A stretch of DNA of 64,000 nt, from NCBI RefSeq assembly GCF_040801785.1, contig NZ_CP161805.1:3844001-3908000 (forward strand). The letters run 5' to 3'. The position numbers and the translations under genes are program-made. Shown here piece after piece: positions 52,151-59,128 of the stretch. The number at the start of each line of letters is the position of its first letter. Position 1 is the first letter of the stretch. The DNA comes from Sulfitobacter sp. LCG007 (GTDB lineage: Bacteria; Pseudomonadota; Alphaproteobacteria; Rhodobacterales; Rhodobacteraceae). The notes beneath the pieces are model-generated. The model saw only the letters and a program-made list of their open reading frames with translations, did not search any database and was not told the DNA's origin.

Positions 52151-52558
52151 ATGTCGGAGGGCGAACGTGACGGATTGATTGCGCTGCCGAACGGGGGCGG
52201 ACGGCGCTACGAGATGGGCCGGCTTACCGCGCTCTTCAAGGCGGACGAGGCCGAGACGGCGGCCGGCTACAGCGTCTCCGAATGGATCCTGGCGCCGGGA
52301 CAGCAAGGGGTCGGCGCGCACAGCCACGAAACCAATGACGAGATGTTCTTCGTTCTGGCAGGCACGCCCGAGCTGCTGACCGGCGAGAGCTGGGGCCAAT
52401 ACGCAGCGGGCGCGTTTCTGCGTATCCCGGCGGGAATGACCCATGATTTCCGCAACCGTTCCGATGCCGAGGCACGGCTGCTCAACCTCTTCATCCCGGG
52501 TGGTTTCGAGCGCGACATGCCCAGGATCGTTAAATGGTTCGCCAACAATCCGGATTGA
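52151..52558 (+). CDS. Cupin-domain protein
   Basis: 135-residue cupin. GVGAHSHETNDEMFFVLAGTPELL holds the first motif (HxH, Glu) and FLRIPAGMTHDFRNRSDAEARLL the second with its histidine. GGGAGAG precedes the ATG. It lies divergent to the aminotransferase and converges with the C45 hydrolase gene. No pathway can be assigned. Confidence 0.85.
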   Translation: MSEGERDGLIALPNGGGRRYEMGRLTALFKADEAETAAGYSVSEWILAPGQQGVGAHSHETNDEMFFVLAGTPELLTGESWGQYAAGAFLRIPAGMTHDFRNRSDAEARLLNLFIPGGFERDMPRIVKWFANNPD

Positions 52559-52603
52559 CGCGCGGCGCGGGTCTCGGGGGAACAGCCTGCGCGACCGGAC
52601 TCG

Positions 52604-53575
52604 TCAGGCCGCACCGGGCAGCCGGACCTGCCGCGCGCCTTCCTCGAAATGGGTCAGCGACAGCGGCCAGACCGCGCCGGGCCAGCGCAGCTCCATCTGC
52701 TTTTTCCGGGGGCGGTAGATGGCGGTATAAAGCGTGCCGAAGCCCACATCGAAGGCCGTGGAATAGAGCGGTGGCTTGAGGAAGGCGCCGATAAAGCGCT
52801 CCTCGGTATCTCGATGAAGCGTCAGGCGCTGCAGCAGGTAGCGCTCGCGTTCGACCGTTGCGGTGAAGCGCGCGTGGCTGACCCATTCGGCGTTTTCCTG
52901 ATGATTGGTGGCGACAGCGGCATGGGTGATGACCGCGGGGCGGTCCGGCCCGAGCATGGCTGTCAGATAGTTGCGCTTGGCGTCGAGCACGGTGACATTG
53001 TAGCTCATATGCGTCGGCACCCGCGCCAGCACTTCGCCCGCCTCTTCGGCCGTGCCGCAGGTCTGGAGCACATAGCGCAGGATCAGCGGGACGCCGAAGC
53101 CCGTGCCCACGACGCGGCGCCCGCCGAAGGTGAGCGATATGGCAAGGCCGCGGTCGTTCACGCCATCCACCAGCCCGCAAAGTCCATCCGAGGTACCCAT
53201 TACCCGCCGGCCCTGCCATTTCGTACGCAGCACAAGGCTGTCGAAGGCGTTGGGGTTGTAGTCGTAGTTGCGCACCATGACCGGTTCGCGCCCGGTCCAG
53301 ATCGCCTGGCTGCACCCGGCGAGATAGGCGGGCGGGCCGTAGAAGCTGAGGAATCGCGCTGCCTGATCACCCCCGCCCGCCAGTTCGCAGAGCTCCTCCC
53401 AAAGCGGCAGCATCTCGGGCATGTGCGTCCTGAGCGCCGCGCGTGACTGAAGGTAGGTCGGACGCGCGGCTTCCCCCTCGCTCAGCCACCAGCGGCGGTA
53501 GTGCGGCCAGTACTCGGCGAAAAGCCCGGCCCAGACCGGACCGGGTGTGTCTTCGCTCAGGGCACGCCAGTACAT
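52604..53575 (-). CDS. C45-type acyltransferase/peptidase (penicillin acyltransferase-like)
   Basis: 323-residue Ntn-hydrolase-type protein of the acyl-CoA:6-APA acyltransferase/C45 family. The expected nucleophile is Cys88 in LAGCSQAIW, after a Gly, where self-cleavage would release an 87-residue propeptide. RNYDYNPNAFDSL, DGLCGLVDGVNDRGLAISLTFGG and TNHQENAEWV match family motifs. Members form or break amide bonds on amino acids or peptides. Last gene of the operon, 22 bp after the ATP-grasp gene, which suggests it hydrolyses or transfers an acyl group on that enzyme's product. Confidence 0.83.
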   Translation of the reverse strand: MYWRALSEDTPGPVWAGLFAEYWPHYRRWWLSEGEAARPTYLQSRAALRTHMPEMLPLWEELCELAGGGDQAARFLSFYGPPAYLAGCSQAIWTGREPVMVRNYDYNPNAFDSLVLRTKWQGRRVMGTSDGLCGLVDGVNDRGLAISLTFGGRRVVGTGFGVPLILRYVLQTCGTAEEAGEVLARVPTHMSYNVTVLDAKRNYLTAMLGPDRPAVITHAAVATNHQENAEWVSHARFTATVERERYLLQRLTLHRDTEERFIGAFLKPPLYSTAFDVGFGTLYTAIYRPRKKQMELRWPGAVWPLSLTHFEEGARQVRLPGAA

Positions 53576-53597
53576 GGCCGCGCGGGTCCTTTCCGCC

Positions 53598-55058
53598 TCA
53601 GAGGATCTTGAAGGCCGGCTCGGCCAGCTCCGGTCCTGCAGACGCCGTCGGCAGCGGTTTGCCCTCGACGCCCTGCTTGATGCCGTGGATCCACTTCTTC
53701 GCCCGTTCGTTCAGCGAGAAGCCCTTGGTCATCGACCGCCCGCGCGTCACGAGGATGCCGATATCCGCCCCTTCGTAGCGGTAGTCACCCGGCCCGAGGA
53801 TGCGCAGGAAAAAGGCCTCGTTCTCGCTTTCCACCGCGCGGCGGTGATAGTCGAAGCGGTCGAAGACCACCCGCCCGTCCTCGAGCATCTTGTAGATCCC
53901 CGTCTCGGGCGAGGCGGTGCAGATATCGACGCTGTCTTCGGTATGCTTGATGACCATCTGCGACCAACTGTCGATATTGTCCGGATCGGCCCAGCGCGCA
54001 TTCAGCTCATCCACGTCGAGGTTGAACTTCTTGCGCGAGAATTCGAGCAGGTGGAACAGGAAGAGCGGCGCGTCCGCATGGGCGAAGGCCGCGTGGTTGG
54101 TCATCGAGGAGGCACCTGTGATGCGCGGGTTCAGCTCGCCCAGCCAGAGGTCCCCGGTTTTCTTGTCGATCAGAAAATCGAGTTCGAAATAACCCCGGTA
54201 GCCTTCCTTGCGAAGCTGTTCGCCGAACTTGAACGTCAGGTCCCGCGCCTGATTGCGTACCTTCTGCGGAAAGGCGGTCGACAGGATCTCGTTGCCGCAC
54301 CAGCCGCCCCGGTAGGGCGTCAGCTCCTTGAAGCCCACGAGTTCGGTCATCAGTGGGCCGACGATGGTCCCCTGTGACGTGGCGCAGGCCTCGATCGCCG
54401 AGCCCCGGCAGTCGATGCGCTTCATGATCTTGATCTCGCCCTCGCCGACGATCTCGTGCTCGTGGCGGCGGAAATCGGCCTCGGACTTGATGAAGAAGGT
54501 CGTGTGTCCGCTGTCGCCGAAGGCCGATTGCAGGACAAGGTCATGCCCGATGCCCGCCTTCTCGCAGGTCTTCTTCAGGTCGTCGTAGCTCTTGACCTCG
54601 GCCAGCACGTTGGGCACCGACGGCACGCCCGCCTTGTTGCCGATACGGACCGTCTCGATCTTGTTGTCCATCGAGGTGCGCAGCTTGGCCTTGGGGAACC
54701 AGACCTCGGCGCCGAGTTCCTTGCTCAGCCGTTCGGTTTCCTCGTCGAACATCAGGAAGACGAACTTGGGCTTGCCGCCGCGGCGCTTGATGAAGTCGAT
54801 GACTTCCTTGTGCTGCAGCAGGTAGTTGTTGATGTCCTCGATCGACTGGAATTCCGCATGCGGCTGCTCGGAAGGACAGAACACGTTGGGATGCTTGCCC
54901 CCGTAACAGTCGATGTAGCAGATATACTTGAAGTTCTTCACCCACTCGTCGAGCCCGAGCAGATTGAAGTTCGTGGCCGAGATGAAATAGATCGGGTCTT
55001 CGTTCCGGTGGAAGTATCGGCGGATCTCCGAGATGTTCTTCAGGACCGTTCCAACCAT
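53598..55058 (-). CDS. ATP-grasp ligase of unknown product (biotin-carboxylase-like)
   Basis: 486-residue ATP-grasp protein. An N-terminal Rossmann-like part (PIYFISATNFNLLGLDEWV...FVFLMFDEETERL) leads to the ATP-grasp core: VLQSAFGDSGHTTFFI (glycine-rich loop), IKIMKRIDCRGSAIEACATSQGT, and metal ligands in YFELDFLIDKKTGDLWLGELNPRITGASSM. No biotin-carrier or carboxyltransferase genes exist here, so it probably makes an amide bond between a carboxylate and an amine. A strong GAGGAGA site precedes the ATG; 20 bp separate it from the decarboxylase gene. Product unknown. Confidence 0.83.
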   Translation of the reverse strand: MVGTVLKNISEIRRYFHRNEDPIYFISATNFNLLGLDEWVKNFKYICYIDCYGGKHPNVFCPSEQPHAEFQSIEDINNYLLQHKEVIDFIKRRGGKPKFVFLMFDEETERLSKELGAEVWFPKAKLRTSMDNKIETVRIGNKAGVPSVPNVLAEVKSYDDLKKTCEKAGIGHDLVLQSAFGDSGHTTFFIKSEADFRRHEHEIVGEGEIKIMKRIDCRGSAIEACATSQGTIVGPLMTELVGFKELTPYRGGWCGNEILSTAFPQKVRNQARDLTFKFGEQLRKEGYRGYFELDFLIDKKTGDLWLGELNPRITGASSMTNHAAFAHADAPLFLFHLLEFSRKKFNLDVDELNARWADPDNIDSWSQMVIKHTEDSVDICTASPETGIYKMLEDGRVVFDRFDYHRRAVESENEAFFLRILGPGDYRYEGADIGILVTRGRSMTKGFSLNERAKKWIHGIKQGVEGKPLPTASAGPELAEPAFKIL

Positions 55059-55078
55059 GTCTGTCTCCTCTGTCGGTA

Positions 55079-57832
55079 TTATTCCGCCACGTGGGCGAGT
55101 TTTTTCATTTTGGGTTTGGCGTCGACGAGCTTTTGCAGCGCCTCGGCGGTGAACACGCGCAGGCCGAGGTCGGGCCGGTAGCCGTGGATCTCGCTGACAT
55201 CGAGGGCCAGCATGAACTCGAGGATCTCCGCCGATATCACCTGCCCCGGCACGAGGATCGGGAAGCCCGGCGGATAGGGGATGATGAAGCTTGACGAGAC
55301 CACCGTCTCGCCCGCCTTCAGGGCCTTCTTGAGCGATCCGTCGAGGTCGAGGTAATCGCAGTTCTTTTCGTCGTAGGCGAGGAAGAAGGCGGTGCGTATG
55401 TCACCCTCGCCCGTCTCGCCGTCCATCAGGAAGGCTTCGTGGAAGCGGCTGAAGTCGGGCAGCGGCGGAAGATCCTCCATCAGGTTCTTCACCCGGCGGT
55501 CGAAGGCGAGGCGCTCCATCTTGCTGGCGTCGTCAAGCCGGTCGTCTAGCGACTTTGCGATCTCGACCAGCACTTCGATCAGATAGGCGACCGAGCTGCG
55601 CGTGGTGCCGATATTGGTCATGAAGAGGACCGTGTTGCGCGAGGTCTTGTTGATCTGGATGCCGTACTTGTCCATCAGGATCTGGGTCTTGAACGTATCC
55701 CCGTCCCAGCCCGTGCCGCCCACGGCGAGCGTCACGCGGGTGGCGTCGAGCACGAAATCGTCCTGCTCCCAGCAATCCCACATGTCGGTCCAGCCCTGCT
55801 CGGCGTCGTAGTAGCTGGTCACGCCGCTCTGGCGGTATTCCTCGGGGATCATGTCCCCCGCGGCCAGCACCTTGAAATAGCGTTGCAGCAGGGGATGGGT
55901 GCTGATCGCCCGGCGCATCGACATCGCGGCCTCGATCTGGCGCTGCACGAATTCGAACCCTTCGAGTTCCACCTGCCGGCGTCCCACGTCGAGAGAGGCG
56001 ATGATCTGGTAGTTCGGCGAGGTCGAGGTATGGGTCATGTAGGCTTCGTGGAAGCTCTGTTCGACCTCGCCCTTGAAGTCCTGGTCGTTGACATGGATCA
56101 TCGAGCCCTGCCGCAGCGAGGTCAGCGTCTTGTGCGTCGATTGCGTCGCGTAGGCCCGGACGCGCGCCTTGGGCGACGGGATCAGCCGAGTCCTGAGCAG
56201 CGTCGCCTCGTCAGCGTCCTTCAGTTTCTCCTGCTGCTTCGCGTGGGCGTCCGCGTGCGCTTGGGTGCGCAGTCGGAAGCGCAGGTTGTTGGCCGCGTTC
56301 ATCGCGGTGCGCTGACGGTAGGTCGGGTTGAACCGGGCGAAGGCGAACCAGGCCTCGTCCCAGAGGAAGATCAGGTCGGGCTTGATGGCGAGACATTCCT
56401 CCATCACCCGTTCCACGTTGTAGACCAGCCCGTCGAAGGTGCAGTTCGTCAGCAACAGCATCCGCACCCGGTCCAGCTTGCCCTCGGCCTTCAGCTTCAG
56501 CAGCTGGTGCTTGATCTCCTTCAGCGGCACCGCGCCGTACATTGAGTATTCGTTGAGCGGATAGCTGTCGAGATAGCGCACCTGTGCCCCGGCCAGCACC
56601 ATGCCGTAGTGGTGCGATTTGTGGCAATCGCGGTCCACGAGCACGATGTCGCCGGGCCGGACCAGCGCCTGCACGACGATCTTGTTGCAGGTAGAGGTGC
56701 CGTTGGTGGCGAAGAAGGTCTGCTTCGAGCCGAAGGCGCGAGACGCCAGTTCCTGCGCCTCCTTGATCGGCCCGTGCGGCTCGAGCAGGGAATCGAGCCC
56801 CCCTGACGTCGCCGAGGTCTCGGCCAGGAAGATGTTGGGACCGTAGAAGGCCCCCATGTCCTGGATCCAGTGCGAGCGGGTGATCGATTTCCCGCGGCTG
56901 ATCGGCATGGCGTGGAAGACCCCGGTCGGTTGCTTGGAGTACTCGACCAGCGCCGTGAAGAAGGGAGTCTTGTTGCGCGCCTGCACGCCCCGCAGGATGT
57001 TCAGGTGCAGCTCCATGAAGTCTTCCTGGTTGTAGAAGACCCGCCGGCAGATGCCGAGATCGAGGCCGGCGATATCCTCTACCGAGCGTTCGGTGACGAG
57101 ATAGGCGTCAAGTTCCGGCCGGACGCGGGCGATCAGGCGGCAAAGCTCGGGGCCGTAATCCTCGGGGCGCATCTGCTCGATCTGGGCCTGCCCGCCGGCG
57201 CGGTTCAGGTATCGGTCGAGAATGTCCTGATCGACCTTGGATTTCAGCGCGAGGCCGGGCCGCACAACGATGGCCTGGATATTATGGTTCAGCAGTACCG
57301 CCACAAGCGCGTCTTCCAGCGAGGGCACAACGACCGCCTCGTAGATGAACTGGTCCTCGGGCCTGCGCATCTGTGTCATGTTCGCCTTGAGCCAGCGTTC
57401 CTGATGCTCGTTGACGTTGTCGACGACCAGCACCTCGAAATAGGGCTTGGCGAGCGCGCGGGCCTCGGGCGGCAGGATCGCCTCGTCGTCGTGGTCCTCC
57501 TGCTCGCCGAACTCCCGTTCCAGCGGCACTTGCCGGCGGCGGTAGGCCCCGGTGGTCAGGGCGCGGGTCACGCGGCTGGTGGCAAAGGCCAGGTCGTCCC
57601 AGTTGCCGTGGTCGAACCGGCGGCGCATCTGGTCGAAGGCGGGCATGCCTGGGAAAGCCCAGTAGGGTTCGATCACCGAGAGTGAGTCGAAAAGCTCGGC
57701 CACCGTCTTTTTGAGGCGCGCTTCCTCGCGCTGGCTCGGACTGCGCGTGAGCGAAACGGTCGCTTCGCGCAATGCGGCCCAGCGATCCGAGCGCAACTGG
57801 ATGGCCGAGGAATAGTCCTGGATCGCATGCAT
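55079..57832 (-). CDS. Orn/Lys/Arg-type PLP decarboxylase, long form
   Basis: 917-residue fold-type I decarboxylase. After a 370-residue N-terminal part come FFATNGTSTCNKIVVQALVRPGD, DRDCHKSHHYG, the PLP-ring Asp in WDEAWFAFARF (492-) and the PLP lysine Lys568 in STHKTLTSLRQGSMIH. The C-terminal region has PPGFPILVPGQVIS. Bacterial lysine and arginine decarboxylases are about 710-760 residues, so this is long, with a charged insert at about 515-557. It would turn a basic amino acid into a diamine or agmatine. GGGAG precedes the ATG. Second enzyme of the four-gene set. Confidence 0.88.
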   Translation of the reverse strand: MHAIQDYSSAIQLRSDRWAALREATVSLTRSPSQREEARLKKTVAELFDSLSVIEPYWAFPGMPAFDQMRRRFDHGNWDDLAFATSRVTRALTTGAYRRRQVPLEREFGEQEDHDDEAILPPEARALAKPYFEVLVVDNVNEHQERWLKANMTQMRRPEDQFIYEAVVVPSLEDALVAVLLNHNIQAIVVRPGLALKSKVDQDILDRYLNRAGGQAQIEQMRPEDYGPELCRLIARVRPELDAYLVTERSVEDIAGLDLGICRRVFYNQEDFMELHLNILRGVQARNKTPFFTALVEYSKQPTGVFHAMPISRGKSITRSHWIQDMGAFYGPNIFLAETSATSGGLDSLLEPHGPIKEAQELASRAFGSKQTFFATNGTSTCNKIVVQALVRPGDIVLVDRDCHKSHHYGMVLAGAQVRYLDSYPLNEYSMYGAVPLKEIKHQLLKLKAEGKLDRVRMLLLTNCTFDGLVYNVERVMEECLAIKPDLIFLWDEAWFAFARFNPTYRQRTAMNAANNLRFRLRTQAHADAHAKQQEKLKDADEATLLRTRLIPSPKARVRAYATQSTHKTLTSLRQGSMIHVNDQDFKGEVEQSFHEAYMTHTSTSPNYQIIASLDVGRRQVELEGFEFVQRQIEAAMSMRRAISTHPLLQRYFKVLAAGDMIPEEYRQSGVTSYYDAEQGWTDMWDCWEQDDFVLDATRVTLAVGGTGWDGDTFKTQILMDKYGIQINKTSRNTVLFMTNIGTTRSSVAYLIEVLVEIAKSLDDRLDDASKMERLAFDRRVKNLMEDLPPLPDFSRFHEAFLMDGETGEGDIRTAFFLAYDEKNCDYLDLDGSLKKALKAGETVVSSSFIIPYPPGFPILVPGQVISAEILEFMLALDVSEIHGYRPDLGLRVFTAEALQKLVDAKPKMKKLAHVAE

Positions 57833-57907
57833 CGGTCGTTCTCCCTGTTTGCGGGAGCGGCCGATGCCAGTTACGCCGGGAAGACCCCGGCGTCCGGTGC
57901 CGGCCGC

Positions 57908-58948
57908 CTACCCGCTTGACGTTTTTGTCGCCACCGGTGGTATCCCGGTGTTGTGCGCAGCCTGCCCGCCGAAGCGGTGCGTGTCGTGATGCGGATTCTG
58001 GCCCGATACGGTATCGAGTCCCATGCCCTTGTAGCTCGGCGCCTGGCGCAGGGTCTGCGCAGGAACCTCGACGGAAAGTCCGGCGCGGGTGCCCTGAAGC
58101 GGAATCTCCAGCGGTCCGAGGGTCTTCAGATAATCGTCCGTTCCGCTGGCGCGGTCGTAGACCGAGAAATCGACAGAGCGGTCGCGGAAGCTCTTGAGGA
58201 CCTGGCCCAGTCCCTTCAACCCGGTTTCGCGCTGACGGCGCACCATGTCCATGTCGACCTCGATCGGGAACATGTCCTCCTGTCCGCCCGACTGGTGTAG
58301 CACCATCGAGGTCGGATCGACCACGCAGGAGCGTCCCACGCCGCCGGCCCCCAGGCCGTTCACGTCGATGACATAGCACTGGAACTGTGCCGCCGTGGCC
58401 CGCGCGATGGCCAGCTCGGCGTCGCGGTCGGTGGTGCCCGTCAGCACCGGATGCAGCAGCACCTCGACCCCCTGCGCGGTAAGCTGGCGCGTGGTCTCGG
58501 GGAACCAGATATCGTAGCAGATCGACAGGCCGAAACGGCCCACGTCCGGCACATCGAAGACGCAGAATTCGGTTCCCGCGGAAATACCCGCCTCATAGGG
58601 CCGGAAGGGGAACATCTTGGCGTAGCGGCGGACGATCTGGCCTGCCGGGTCGATCACGACGGAGGTGTTGAAGACCTCTCCGGTCTGCGGGTCGGTAAGA
58701 AACATCGAACCGGGAATCAGCCAGACATTGTGCTTGCGTGCCGCCTCGCAGAACCTGTCGAGCGTCTCGTTCTGCGGCGCCAGCGAGAATTTCTCGAGCG
58801 GGCCGAAGGGCGCCAGTTCCGAAAACAGAACCATCTGTGTCCAGGGAAACCGCGCCATCAGCACGTCGAGACGCTGGATCATCCCGTCGACATTGGGCTG
58901 AAGCGCGTTGACGTACATCTGGACGCCTGCAATCGCAAAAGGGGTCAT
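57908..58948 (-). CDS. Carbon-nitrogen hydrolase (nitrilase superfamily)
   Basis: 346-residue nitrilase-fold amidase. The catalytic triad is visible: Glu44 (FSELAPF), Lys111 (RYAKMFPF) and Cys144 (SICYDIWFPE). It may be an N-carbamoylputrescine- or omega-amidase-like enzyme acting on an amide of an amine. The C-terminal 60 residues (QAPSYKGMGLDTV...) go beyond the core fold. ATG at 58948 follows GCGGAG; it is about 75 bp upstream of the decarboxylase gene and begins the enzyme set after a 180-bp gap from the TRAP gene. Confidence 0.87.
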   Translation of the reverse strand: MTPFAIAGVQMYVNALQPNVDGMIQRLDVLMARFPWTQMVLFSELAPFGPLEKFSLAPQNETLDRFCEAARKHNVWLIPGSMFLTDPQTGEVFNTSVVIDPAGQIVRRYAKMFPFRPYEAGISAGTEFCVFDVPDVGRFGLSICYDIWFPETTRQLTAQGVEVLLHPVLTGTTDRDAELAIARATAAQFQCYVIDVNGLGAGGVGRSCVVDPTSMVLHQSGGQEDMFPIEVDMDMVRRQRETGLKGLGQVLKSFRDRSVDFSVYDRASGTDDYLKTLGPLEIPLQGTRAGLSVEVPAQTLRQAPSYKGMGLDTVSGQNPHHDTHRFGGQAAHNTGIPPVATKTSSG

Positions 58949-59128
58949 GTCAGCAAACTCCGCCGCGACGGAACGGACCGGGAAGGTCCTGACGAATATC
59001 CGTCGCGTCCGGATGACATAATGCTTCCGGCTGCCCACCGGAACCTTTCGAGCGGATGTTGCCCCGGATTCCGCAGGGCATTTGCGTCAAGGTGGCCGGA
59101 AATGCACATGCCGTGATCAACCGATTCT

